Virus record (IMG/VR): IMGVR_UViG_3300046006_002996
Location: 1 to 24,887 of that record
Length of the DNA: 24,887 nt
Strand: one strand, 5' to 3'
Source of the DNA: a virus
The notes beneath the pieces are model-generated. The model did not search any database. It worked only from the letters and a program-made list of their open reading frames with translations, and was not told where the DNA came from. Positions 14,953-21,522 of this stretch are shown here, one piece after another. The position numbers were made by a program, and so were the translations under genes. The number at the start of each line of letters is the position of its first letter. Position 1 is the first letter of the stretch.

Positions 14953-15495
14953 TTACTCTTCTAGCTTCATCCCTCTACGCTTGTCTTTATATGATAGCTT
15001 TTGGACCGGTGCTGCTTCGGGTGTAACGTCGATATAGTCAGCATCTTCAGGCGGTTTGGTGCCTCCTCCCAACGATATGATGTTGATACTTTCCCCGTTT
15101 GTGGTCACGTCTAATTTATCTCCATACATTTTTGGGACGGCTTTTGCTAAATAGAATGTCATCTTATCAGTTATCAACCTGTCACGGGCTACGGCTGTAA
15201 GGCTGTCTTTTTCGTGTTGGTTTCCTCTTGCCGTTGTCAATAGGTCATCAAACAGTTGGTGTGCCTTAATTGCTCTTGCCTTCATATACATAGCGTTAAT
15301 CTTTTCATCGTCTACTAACCAACTGTAGAAGGTCATTACATTGCAGTATGGTTGCTCCCTTAGTATCTTGTTGAGTTCATTACCAGCAGCGAACTGTTCC
15401 ATTACGTGTTGAACTATCGCGAGACGTTGCTCAGGTGGTGTCTTAACCCCGTTAATTACGGGTTTTAAGTATTCGCTATAATCTTGTAGTTCCAT
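14953..15495 (-). CDS. terS: Small terminase subunit
   Basis: A 180-aa protein with an N-terminal helical DNA-binding region (EQRLAIVQHVMEQFAAG, then ILREQPYCNVMTFYSWLVDD, a helix-turn-helix-like pattern). A central helical oligomerisation part (KARAIKAHQLFDDLLTTARG, RDRLITDKMTFYLAKAVP) and an acidic C-terminal tail with DYIDVTPEA follow. This is the usual layout of Sf6-like small terminases, which recognise the packaging site and regulate the large subunit. It is the first late gene after the divergent control region. The gene is visibly richer in G+C (about half in parts) than the rest of the window. A short palindrome (ATAGAT-AAA-ATCTAT) overlaps the start codon. Confidence 0.8.
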   Translation of the reverse strand: MELQDYSEYLKPVINGVKTPPEQRLAIVQHVMEQFAAGNELNKILREQPYCNVMTFYSWLVDDEKINAMYMKARAIKAHQLFDDLLTTARGNQHEKDSLTAVARDRLITDKMTFYLAKAVPKMYGDKLDVTTNGESINIISLGGGTKPPEDADYIDVTPEAAPVQKLSYKDKRRGMKLEE

Positions 15496-15526
15496 AGATT
15501 TTATCTATTGTTTTGACAAAGATATA

Positions 15527-15534
15527 AAAAAAAC
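15527..15534 (-). promoter_or_regulatory. TAnnTTTG promoter of the small terminase gene
   Basis: The minus strand reads TATCTTTG, with a start expected near 15520, about 25 nt before the ATG at 15495. Confidence 0.6.
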
Positions 15535-15574
15535 TTATGCGCGTATTAATAAATGGTATGTATAAATTGTGTAC

Positions 15575-15590
15575 CTGCACCAGACTGCAC
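15575..15590. repeat. CTGCAC direct repeat with 10-bp period
   Basis: CTGCAC occurs at 15575-15580 and 15585-15590, one helical turn apart. It is a short, comparatively GC-rich patch upstream of the terS promoter. It may be a protein-binding site. Confidence 0.35.
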
Positions 15591-15593
15591 ATA

Positions 15594-15667
15594 ATAGATA
15601 ATTCTTATACTACAATAGATTTTCTTTATTATAGATAATTCTTATAATACAATAGATTTTCTTTATA
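15594..15667. repeat. Two tandem 37-bp repeats
   Basis: Copies at 15594-15630 and 15631-15667 both begin ATAGATAATTCTTATA and contain CAATAGATTTTCTTTAT. They differ at one internal base and the last base. Such iteron-like repeats between divergent modules are typical of regulator or replication-initiator binding sites. Only two copies and no spacers, so it is not a CRISPR array. Confidence 0.8.
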
Positions 15668-15770
15668 GTAGTAAAAGTATTGTTAAATTATACTTCTTTA
15701 ATATATATCTTTTTTTAAATAAATATAAGAATATGTTATAATAATATATGATTGTTATGATTTTTGTTGA

Positions 15771-15840
15771 TTGTTGCATTTGTAACAAGAATGTTATAAA
15801 TATCACAAAATAGAGCTACTGATTGTTATATCTGTAACAA
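15771..15840. promoter_or_regulatory. Pair of 18-bp TTGTT-N8-AACAA operator-like palindromes
   Basis: One site spans 15771-15788 (5-bp arms TTGTT/AACAA). The other spans 15823-15840 (6-bp arms TTGTTA/TAACAA). Their starts are 52 bp apart, about five helical turns, so proteins bound at both would face the same side. Half-sites (TTGTTA, ATGTTATAA) occur nearby at 15752, 15791 and 15853. They lie 50-120 bp upstream of the early promoter, so a repressor or activator of that promoter is the natural guess. Confidence 0.5.
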
Positions 15841-15890
15841 AATAGGGGTTGTATGTTATAAAAAAACGTGTATAAAGTTGCTTTGTGTTG

Positions 15891-15898
15891 TATCTTTG
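15891..15898 (+). promoter_or_regulatory. TAnnTTTG promoter of the early operon
   Basis: TATCTTTG on the plus strand, start expected near 15905, ahead of the 30-aa ORF and the 279-aa gene. No good -33 box, consistent with a need for an activator. Confidence 0.6.
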
Positions 15899-15943
15899 AG
15901 TAAGCAAATAAGGAAACGGATCTTTATTATAAAAACAAATATT

Positions 15944-16036
15944 ATGAAAGCATCAAACACAATCCAGGGTACAATTTTAGTAGTATTTTCAATTATCTTA
16001 ATACTTGTATTAAGTTTTGGCAATATGAATATATAG
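15944..16036 (+). CDS. 30-aa single-membrane-span microprotein
   Basis: The peptide begins MKASNTIQGT and continues with about 15 hydrophobic residues (ILVVFSIILILVLSF), ending GNMNI. It is the first ORF of the early transcript, with an A-rich stretch before its ATG. A second 30-aa peptide with the same plan lies at 18201-18293. It may be a membrane-acting early protein; sequence alone gives no function. Its shortness leaves some doubt that it is translated. Confidence 0.45.
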   Translation: MKASNTIQGTILVVFSIILILVLSFGNMNI

Positions 16037-16090
16037 GCAAAATTTCAACATCAAAACAAACAAATAAAACAACAATTAAAATTTATCATT

Positions 16091-16930
16091 ATGAAAACAG
16101 TATTTACAAACAGTACAGTAGTTACGCATTTATTCGCTCAACAAACACAAAGCGAAGGAAGGAGCTCAAACATATTTTTTAATCGTAATAAAATTTACTC
16201 TTATGGTTATCATTATTTACTAGGTGAATTTATCGAAAACAACAAAGGACAAAAAGCCATATTAATAAATGATAAAGGTTATAGTTCAACTACTTCAGGC
16301 CATATTTCAGACCTAAGACAAGCGACAAGACAATATAAACAGTTTTTTGTAACAGAAACAAATGTAGATTTTGTTTTACAGTCAATTGAAAGTAATGTAA
16401 ATAAACTAATTACAGCACGAAAAAAAGAACTGTATATAATTCCTTCGCAAAAATTATTTGAGTCATTAAACGAGTTTATTAAATGGCAAGAGAATAAAAT
16501 CACGCCAAAAACCGAACAGTATAAAAAAATTGTAAGGTTAATGAAGGTAATAAATGGCGACAATTTAACGGAATATTTAGAAAATGAATCCAAACGAATT
16601 AAGTCAGAAGCAAAAAAAGAAGCTAAAAAACAACTACAAAAACTTACTGAAAACATCGAAAAGTTTTATAATTATGATACGGATCGAGTTTATAACAGTA
16701 ACCAGGATTATGTAAGACTTTCACAAGACAACGAAAACGTTGAAACTTCGCAAAACGTAAAAGTATCACGCAAAGAAGCGAAAGTACTTTATAATCTAAT
16801 TGAAAACAAAAAAGATATTAAAGGTTTTGTTATCGGTGGTTATACTGTTATTTCGATTAATGGCACATTAACAATTGGCTGTCATCATATAAACATTGAA
16901 TCTATAAATAGAATCGGTAACCAATTGTAA
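16091..16930 (+). CDS. Unknown phage protein of the 'HLFAQQTQSEGRS' type
   Basis: A 279-aa protein. The N-terminal 80 residues show an order I associate with a widespread family of uncharacterised phage proteins: VTHLFAQQTQSEGRSS (11-26), then NKIYSYGYHYLLGEF, a short strand AILINDKGYSSTTSGHISD, and LRQATRQYKQFFV. The middle is Lys/Glu-rich and helical. The C-terminus ends with a strand pair and IGCHHINIESI, a GCH motif that recurs at the end of the 390-aa protein downstream. It is the first large gene of the plus-strand operon, so probably expressed early. No catalytic motif recognised. Confidence 0.6.
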   Translation: MKTVFTNSTVVTHLFAQQTQSEGRSSNIFFNRNKIYSYGYHYLLGEFIENNKGQKAILINDKGYSSTTSGHISDLRQATRQYKQFFVTETNVDFVLQSIESNVNKLITARKKELYIIPSQKLFESLNEFIKWQENKITPKTEQYKKIVRLMKVINGDNLTEYLENESKRIKSEAKKEAKKQLQKLTENIEKFYNYDTDRVYNSNQDYVRLSQDNENVETSQNVKVSRKEAKVLYNLIENKKDIKGFVIGGYTVISINGTLTIGCHHINIESINRIGNQL

Positions 16931-16943
16931 AAACTCAATCCTA

Positions 16944-16992
16944 TTCCTTTGAAACCTAAACAAGTTTATCAAATTGGCTATTTGCAAAGGAA
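16944..16992 (+). ncRNA. 49-nt three-helix RNA-like element, copy 1
   Basis: TTCCTTTG (16944-16951) pairs with CAAAGGAA (16985-16992). Inside lie AAAC/GTTT (16952-16955 with 16964-16967, 8-nt loop) and CAAA/TTTG (16970-16973 with 16981-16984, 7-nt loop), two bases apart. The copy at 18300-18348 has the same length and layout, with compensatory changes in four pairs. CTA follows both. There is no T-run, so it is not a terminator. It lies between the 279-aa and 390-aa genes, 34 nt before the next ATG. Confidence 0.6.
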
Positions 16993-17026
16993 CTAAAAAC
17001 AAATATTAATTTAATCTTTATTTATT

Positions 17027-18199
17027 ATGAAAACAATTTCAAAAATTAACGAAAAAATTTATTCTCTTGTGTCAGATATTTATTTTTTAGACGATGCAAC
17101 CCACGATTTTAACACTAGAGAAGGCAAAATTTGCGCAAATATTAGAGTTTCAGGATGGATCGACGAAGACGACGTTTTGAAAATTTGCGAAGACAAAAAC
17201 CTATCTAAAAAGCAAACTAAAAAAGTGTTGAAAGAGTTTAATGAAGACAGATTAAACAATGTTTATAATCACGTTTGTGAAGACGGTGTACGAAATTTAA
17301 AAGAGCAATATGAAGGTAATTGTGATTTATCAGATTATAATAAAATCTTTAAAGTTTGGCAATACTCAAACAACAAAGAAAACAACAACAAAGAGTATTT
17401 TTTAGAATCAGAATATTATAAAAATCAAAAATATTATATCAATCAATATTTTGATGCAGCTAAAAAATTCAAAACTCAAAAATCCTGGAATGCTCACATA
17501 ATAAAAAACAACGAAATAGAATTTAAGGAATTTTCTAAAAGAGCTCAAATAGATAAGTTTGAAGTTTGGCAATATGGTAGATCAGGCGGATGGTTATCAA
17601 TTTGCGATGAAGACGAGGCACAAAGTAATATTTTAGAAGATAACTACAGTTATTATATTTATGATGAATTAAAAGACTGTTACAACGACGATAATAATCA
17701 GGCTTTTAATAATGTTTTAAATGATTATTTAAGTAGAGAAACAAAAAACGATTTTATAAAAAATCTTGAAACACTTCTCAACCAACAAAACGAAAAAACA
17801 GAAGCAATAGAGCAAATTATCGAAGATATTGAAGGCCAAACAAAGTATTTTAAAGAAAATCTACTCAATGAATTAGATTATGAAATAGGCGAATTTGTAA
17901 GTACTGAATTTTCAGTAAATAAAACAAATGTAAAAATTTCAATAGTTGAAGACAAAGTAAAAACTTCTCTTGGTGTAACTGTAGATAAAGAAGAGTTTAT
18001 AAATGCTTTTACTCTTGCATTACCCAAAATAAATAAACTTGAAAGAAAAGAAAAGTTATCTATTAAAAAACAAGTAGGAAACTATTTTGTTGAGTATGCA
18101 AAGAAAACTAAAAACGATATTATCATTAAGGCCGGCTGTCACAGATTTAGTTTTAATAACATTATCGAAGTTTTAAATATCAATCCTATTGCATCATAA
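17027..18199 (+). CDS. Unknown 390-aa early protein
   Basis: An acidic, Asn/Lys/Glu-rich protein. Visible points are VSGWIDEDDVLKICED (about 41-56), a central FEVWQYGRSGGWLSICDEDEA, with the GRSGGWL turn I associate with several phage hypothetical proteins. A helical region QNEKTEAIEQIIEDIEGQ and a C-terminal stretch VKTSLGVTVDKEEFINAFTL, then IIKAGCHRFSFNNII, follow. The last segment has the same GCH-plus-hydrophobic pattern as the end of the 279-aa protein. It follows RNA element copy 1 and is followed at once by a 30-aa membrane peptide. No function assigned. Confidence 0.55.
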   Translation: MKTISKINEKIYSLVSDIYFLDDATHDFNTREGKICANIRVSGWIDEDDVLKICEDKNLSKKQTKKVLKEFNEDRLNNVYNHVCEDGVRNLKEQYEGNCDLSDYNKIFKVWQYSNNKENNNKEYFLESEYYKNQKYYINQYFDAAKKFKTQKSWNAHIIKNNEIEFKEFSKRAQIDKFEVWQYGRSGGWLSICDEDEAQSNILEDNYSYYIYDELKDCYNDDNNQAFNNVLNDYLSRETKNDFIKNLETLLNQQNEKTEAIEQIIEDIEGQTKYFKENLLNELDYEIGEFVSTEFSVNKTNVKISIVEDKVKTSLGVTVDKEEFINAFTLALPKINKLERKEKLSIKKQVGNYFVEYAKKTKNDIIIKAGCHRFSFNNIIEVLNINPIAS

Positions 18200-18200
18200 A

Positions 18201-18293
18201 ATGAAAACCAGGAGCAACCCAACACAAAACAAATGTATAGCTGCACTAATCTTTTTTAGTGCAGTAATTTTATTAATAATTATTCAAATTTAA
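18201..18293 (+). CDS. 30-aa single-membrane-span microprotein, second
   Basis: The peptide starts MKTRSNPTQNKC and continues AALIFFSAVILLIIIQI, one clear membrane span with a basic N-terminus. Its ATG is one base after the stop of the 390-aa gene, which favours coupled translation. Length (30 aa) and plan match the peptide at 15944-16036, although the sequences are not clearly related. RNA element copy 2 starts 7 nt after its stop codon. Confidence 0.5.
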   Translation: MKTRSNPTQNKCIAALIFFSAVILLIIIQI

Positions 18294-18299
18294 AAAAAA

Positions 18300-18348
18300 T
18301 TCCTTTGCAACCTTATGAAGTTGATACCGTTCGCTGCGGGCAAAGGAA
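18300..18348 (+). ncRNA. 49-nt three-helix RNA-like element, copy 2
   Basis: TTCCTTTG (18300-18307) with CAAAGGAA (18341-18348); CAAC/GTTG (18308-18311 with 18320-18323, 8-nt loop); CCG/CGG (18327-18329 with 18337-18339, 7-nt loop TTCGCTG). Compared with copy 1, the outer helix is identical and the two inner helices differ by compensatory changes, with one A-G mismatch at 18326/18340. It ends 24 nt before the ATG at 18373. Confidence 0.6.
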
Positions 18349-18372
18349 CTAGCAATTTAAAAAATAGAAATT

Positions 18373-18786
18373 ATGAAATCAACAAAACACATCAAAAGCA
18401 ACCAGTCAAAAATTGATTTTTACAATCGTATGACAAAAATTTGTCAACCACTGGACGGAGGCAGAAATTCAAGTCCTCAAAATTCAGGCGAAATAATGGC
18501 AAATATTCATTTATCACGCCCTATTTTTCGAAGCAATGGTAATTGTATCAAAAATGGAAGTTATGCTGATAGCCGACAAATTAGGGGTATTGAAAATGTA
18601 AAAACTTTGTTGTCTAAAATAACAGATGACGAATTGAAATATTTTCAATTTATGCAAATAACCGAAGCGAATTGTACCAATATTCATCGTGGAATCGTGG
18701 CTAAAAAATGGAATTGGATTTATTTTGAAAACAAAAGCGAAGTTTTGGAATTGATAAACGAAAATATCAAAATGTTGTCAAAATGA
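18373..18786 (+). CDS. Unknown 137-aa early protein
   Basis: First gene after RNA element copy 2. The N-terminal third is basic and Asn/Ser-rich (KSTKHIKSNQSKIDFYNR); the rest includes DDELKYFQFMQITEANC and KKWNWIYFENKSEVLEL. Four cysteines are scattered without a clear metal-binding pattern. Its stop overlaps the next gene's start by 4 nt (ATGA). No family recognised. Confidence 0.55.
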   Translation: MKSTKHIKSNQSKIDFYNRMTKICQPLDGGRNSSPQNSGEIMANIHLSRPIFRSNGNCIKNGSYADSRQIRGIENVKTLLSKITDDELKYFQFMQITEANCTNIHRGIVAKKWNWIYFENKSEVLELINENIKMLSK

Positions 18787-18992
18787 ATCCATCAAAAAAA
18801 ATCTTCGACCAATATAACCAGGAATTAAAGTCTAAATTAATTCCTGGTTCTAATGAACCAATTGAAACGAATTTTGTCACGGATTGTAATGATCCGATTT
18901 TTGACAAAAGTTTTGAGGAAATTAGAAAAATAATAGAGCATCAAGAATTTGATATTGAACTAGAGCAAATTAAAAATAATCTAAATTTATAA
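18783..18992 (+). CDS. Unknown 69-aa acidic early protein
   Basis: Starts in the ATGA overlap with the 137-aa gene. Acidic and helical at the C-terminus (EIRKIIEHQEFDIELEQIK). Small size and negative charge are seen in many host-takeover or anti-defence proteins, but nothing specific points to a function. Confidence 0.5.
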   Translation: MNPSKKIFDQYNQELKSKLIPGSNEPIETNFVTDCNDPIFDKSFEEIRKIIEHQEFDIELEQIKNNLNL

Positions 18993-18995
18993 AAA

Positions 18996-19247
18996 ATGAA
19001 AACTTATAATAAAACTTTCGAAATATACTTCGATGAAGTAAAAAATGAACTTATTTGTAATGATTGGAAATTACAAGACATTTATTCAATGAAAGGAAAT
19101 TTTCAAGACGATCACTACCAGGAAATTATTGAAAACGTAAAAAATGGTAGTTTAATTACTGAGGAAGTTTTTAATAGTTTAGATAGTATGAAACAATACC
19201 ATTTTAACAAACATTATAATTATTATAACGATAAAATTGTAAACTAA
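18996..19247 (+). CDS. Unknown 83-aa early protein
   Basis: Follows by 3 nt; its stop shares one base with the next ATG (TAATG). Rich in Asn, Tyr, Asp and Lys, with NDWKLQDIYSMKGNF near the middle and a Tyr/Asn-rich end (FNKHYNYYNDK). Not recognised. Confidence 0.5.
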   Translation: MKTYNKTFEIYFDEVKNELICNDWKLQDIYSMKGNFQDDHYQEIIENVKNGSLITEEVFNSLDSMKQYHFNKHYNYYNDKIVN

Positions 19248-19513
19248 TGAAAACTTTAATAAATGAATTAATCGACTATTTAAAAATAAGGAATGAAGGA
19301 ATAGCAAATGTTTTAAGTACTCGATTTTTATCTAATTACGAGCGTGATAGGTATAATGGAATGTATGATTTTAATGAAAGTCTTATTCTGGAATTAGAAA
19401 CTGAATATTTGCACCGAGAAAAAGAAAGGATTGAAACGGCTTTTGATTTTGGAAAAAATATAAATTATCTAAAAACTTCGGAGGAATTTTTTAATGAAAT
19501 GTATAAAATTTAA
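19247..19513 (+). CDS. Unknown 88-aa early protein
   Basis: Coupled to the preceding gene by a one-base overlap. Mostly helical and charged (ELIDYLKIRNEGIANVLSTR, LETEYLHREKERIETAFDFG). Not recognised. Confidence 0.5.
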   Translation: MKTLINELIDYLKIRNEGIANVLSTRFLSNYERDRYNGMYDFNESLILELETEYLHREKERIETAFDFGKNINYLKTSEEFFNEMYKI

Positions 19514-19517
19514 AAAA

Positions 19518-19664
19518 ATGAAAACAAAATTTAAAATTATCGAAATGTATTTAGACTATGTAAACAATTTTCTAACTGTTAAGGGCTTCGGGGATCATTA
19601 CGGATTAGACGAATTTGAGGCAAATATTATCATTAACGCTGGAAGAAAATTAAATAATCACTAA
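19518..19664 (+). CDS. 48-aa early ORF
   Basis: A complete ORF between the 88-aa and 61-aa genes: MKTKFKIIEMYLDYVNNFLT, then GFGDHYGLDEFEANI and a basic end GRKLNNH. The MKT start, the A-rich upstream sequence and the tight fit (4 nt after the previous stop, 11 nt before the next start) argue that it is real despite its length. Confidence 0.45.
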   Translation: MKTKFKIIEMYLDYVNNFLTVKGFGDHYGLDEFEANIIINAGRKLNNH

Positions 19665-19675
19665 AAAATCTAAAA

Positions 19676-19861
19676 ATGTATAACAGAAAATTCGATATTA
19701 AAAAAGACTTTCACGAACTTAACGATTTAGAAAATGAAATAATACCATTAATTGAAAAAATGGATTATAGAAACGCTTTAAACGATGAAGAAAATCAATT
19801 TAAAAAAGATTTATTGAAAAACTATATTAGAATAATATTTCACAATCAATTTAAAAAATAG
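19676..19861 (+). CDS. Unknown 61-aa early protein
   Basis: A helical, charged protein (DFHELNDLENEIIPLIEKMD, then NQFKKDLLKNYIRII). Its ATG follows an AAAAAATCTAAAA leader that is repeated before the ORF at 20077. Not recognised. Confidence 0.45.
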   Translation: MYNRKFDIKKDFHELNDLENEIIPLIEKMDYRNALNDEENQFKKDLLKNYIRIIFHNQFKK

Positions 19862-19865
19862 AAAA

Positions 19866-20060
19866 ATGAGAACAATCAAATTAACCCACGAAGAAATTGA
19901 ATTGATTAAAATTGCCTTAACGTATATATCCGATAAAAAACTGGATATAATTGCACAAAACAGGAATATTTTAACCGAAGAGGAACAACTGAAAATTTAC
20001 GAAAACTATAAAAAGTATTTTGATACTCAAAAAGTTTTCGATGGTGAAAGAGACGTATAA
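19866..20060 (+). CDS. Unknown 64-aa early protein
   Basis: A short helical protein starting MRTIKLTHEEIELIKIALTY and ending in a basic/acidic tail. Four bases separate it from the preceding stop. The amphipathic first helix recalls small phage regulators, but this is only an impression. Confidence 0.5.
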   Translation: MRTIKLTHEEIELIKIALTYISDKKLDIIAQNRNILTEEEQLKIYENYKKYFDTQKVFDGERDV

Positions 20061-20076
20061 CTAAAAAATCTAAAAA

Positions 20077-20322
20077 ATGAAAAATTCAGATATTAAAAAA
20101 TACTTTGATGTTTACGGTTATGATGTTATTTTAACCGATATAAAAAATAGATACTTTTTTGTTTCATTTTCAAAAAATTCAATTCCTTCTCCTGGAAGTA
20201 TGACTTTGAAAACCGACAAAATTAACGTTTTAAGCGATGCAAAAATCGAAAACGTGATCTTACATAGAAATAATAAAATAACCCTTAAAACTAATTACGG
20301 TTTTATGCAATTCTTTAATTAA
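20077..20322 (+). CDS. Unknown 81-aa early protein
   Basis: A beta-prone protein (YGYDVILTDIKNRYFFVSFS, SMTLKTDKINVL, ITLKTNYGFMQFFN), preceded by the same A-rich AAAAAATCTAAAA leader as the ORF at 19676. One base separates its stop from the next ATG. Not recognised. Confidence 0.5.
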   Translation: MKNSDIKKYFDVYGYDVILTDIKNRYFFVSFSKNSIPSPGSMTLKTDKINVLSDAKIENVILHRNNKITLKTNYGFMQFFN

Positions 20323-20323
20323 A

Positions 20324-20617
20324 ATGAAAATAGAAATAAATAATAATGGAATGTCTTTAGAATGTGGATTGGAAATAATTGCCAATGGAAAAAGATTATT
20401 AAATATCAATGCAAACGGTTTTAGACAATATGAATTTTCAGAAGATGAAATTTATCATATAATCGGAGAAAAGGAATTTGAAAAATTTAAAAAAATTGAA
20501 AAATTTATATTTGAAGTTCCTTTATGGAAATTAGATTGTGTATCTGGCAAAGGTTTAAAAAATGCTAATATGTTTCAAAATAAATGGTCGTACAATTACG
20601 GAGAAATAAAATCTTAA
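20324..20617 (+). CDS. Unknown 97-aa early protein
   Basis: N-terminal beta-prone half (GMSLECGLEIIANGKRLLNI), a short helical EDEIYHIIGEKEFEKFKK, then a Trp-containing end (PLWKLDC, NKWSYNYGE). Starts one base after the preceding stop. Not recognised. Confidence 0.5.
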   Translation: MKIEINNNGMSLECGLEIIANGKRLLNINANGFRQYEFSEDEIYHIIGEKEFEKFKKIEKFIFEVPLWKLDCVSGKGLKNANMFQNKWSYNYGEIKS

Positions 20618-20621
20618 AATT

Positions 20622-20891
20622 ATGAAAAATCTAAATGTTACCCGATTGAAAGAAATGATCCAAATGTCAAAAAAATTAAAAATTGACTTATTAAGTACTT
20701 ATAAGACTTTTGACAAAAATCGTGATTATAAAGTAGATATTTTCTACCACAAATTTGAAAATGAAAAACCTTTCGTTTGCTTGGTCCTCGTGACCGAAGA
20801 TTATACAACTACAAAACAGTTTTATGTGGACCAACTGAAAGAATGTGTTGAAGAAGTAAACCGATTTAATCTAACTGGTAAAATTTATTAA
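20622..20891 (+). CDS. Unknown 89-aa early protein
   Basis: A mixed alpha/beta protein: LKEMIQMSKKLKIDLLSTYK, then strand VDIFYHKFENEKPFVCLVLV and QFYVDQLKECVEEVNRFNLT. Four bases after the previous gene and two before the next. Not recognised. Confidence 0.5.
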   Translation: MKNLNVTRLKEMIQMSKKLKIDLLSTYKTFDKNRDYKVDIFYHKFENEKPFVCLVLVTEDYTTTKQFYVDQLKECVEEVNRFNLTGKIY

Positions 20892-20893
20892 TT

Positions 20894-21121
20894 ATGTTTT
20901 TTGAAAAATTTGAACAAATAGTAACGTACAATTTTGCAGGAGTGAAAGACGTACAACCGATTTTATTAGATATTGAAAGCGTTTCTTACTTCTCCCCGAT
21001 GGTCATCGTTAATGAAGAAGGAAATATTGTGAAAAAATACACAAAATTTCATTTAAAAAATGGTGATAGTGTTAATATAAATATTGAATTTGAATCTATT
21101 ATAAAAAAATTAAGTTTTTAA
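20894..21121 (+). CDS. Unknown 75-aa early protein
   Basis: Starts MFFEKFEQIVTYNF and has beta-prone segments VQPILLDIESVSYFSPMVIV and DSVNINIEFE. Two bases on either side separate it from its neighbours. Not recognised. Confidence 0.5.
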   Translation: MFFEKFEQIVTYNFAGVKDVQPILLDIESVSYFSPMVIVNEEGNIVKKYTKFHLKNGDSVNINIEFESIIKKLSF

Positions 21122-21123
21122 AA

Positions 21124-21312
21124 ATGAGAAATATAATTTTAAATAAAGTCTATATTACTACTCACGGAAAGGAAATTACGCCAATTGAAAAAATAGCTGT
21201 AAAAAACGAAGAAACAAAATTCATTTGTACTAATGGAAATATTATAAAAAAATCTAAACTTTTGTTTATTAAAGGTGAAAACCCTCCTAAACGACCAACA
21301 TCAACAATTTAA
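21124..21312 (+). CDS. Unknown 62-aa early protein
   Basis: A basic, beta-prone protein starting MRNIILNKVYITTHGKEITP and ending ENPPKRPTSTI. Not recognised. Confidence 0.45.
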   Translation: MRNIILNKVYITTHGKEITPIEKIAVKNEETKFICTNGNIIKKSKLLFIKGENPPKRPTSTI

Positions 21313-21325
21313 ATAAATAGAAAAA

Positions 21326-21505
21326 ATGAAAACAAATTATTATTGGAAAATTATCAGTTTGAGTGAAGCTAAAAAGCTGTTCAAGAAAAAATCTAAAGTC
21401 TATCAACTTTACGAAGATGAAAGTTACACAGAAATAGAAAATGACAGCGATTTTAACGATTGTAAAGAATCTAAATCAGATATTGGTATAAAGTGTTATC
21501 TTTGA
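21326..21505 (+). CDS. 59-aa early ORF
   Basis: An ORF between the 62-aa and 67-aa genes: MKTNYYWKIISLSEAKKLFK, then YQLYEDESYTEIENDSDF and an end with two cysteines (DCKESK, IKCYL). The MKT start after an A-rich stretch and close packing (13 nt after the previous stop) support it. The last codons overlap the promoter box at 21497-21504. Confidence 0.5.
   Translation: MKTNYYWKIISLSEAKKLFKKKSKVYQLYEDESYTEIENDSDFNDCKESKSDIGIKCYL
21497..21504 (+). promoter_or_regulatory. TAnnTTTG promoter before the last early gene
   Basis: TATCTTTG, with a start expected near 21511, about 12 nt before the ATG at 21523. It would let the 67-aa gene be expressed apart from the operon. It lies inside the end of the 59-aa ORF. 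Confidence 0.45.
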
Positions 21506-21522
21506 CATAAAAACGTCTTAAA

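Larger units (their letters stand above)
15496..15943. promoter_or_regulatory. Divergent control region between late and early modules
   Basis: A 448-nt gene-free stretch between the minus-strand small terminase gene and the plus-strand early operon. It holds the terS promoter, a CTGCAC direct repeat, two 37-bp tandem repeats, several TTGTTA/TAACAA sites and the early promoter, listed separately. The motif ATAGAT occurs at 15494, 15594, 15615, 15631 and 15652. It could be a switch region, an origin, or both; no ORF of note lies in it. Confidence 0.6.

Noticed and set aside
15594-15667. CRISPR array
   Set aside because: Only two head-to-tail units with no spacers and no cas genes.
16944-16992. 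tRNA or tRNA-like gene
   Set aside because: There is no D or anticodon arm, the 7-nt loop lacks the invariant T-loop bases, and CTA, not CCA, follows the outer helix.
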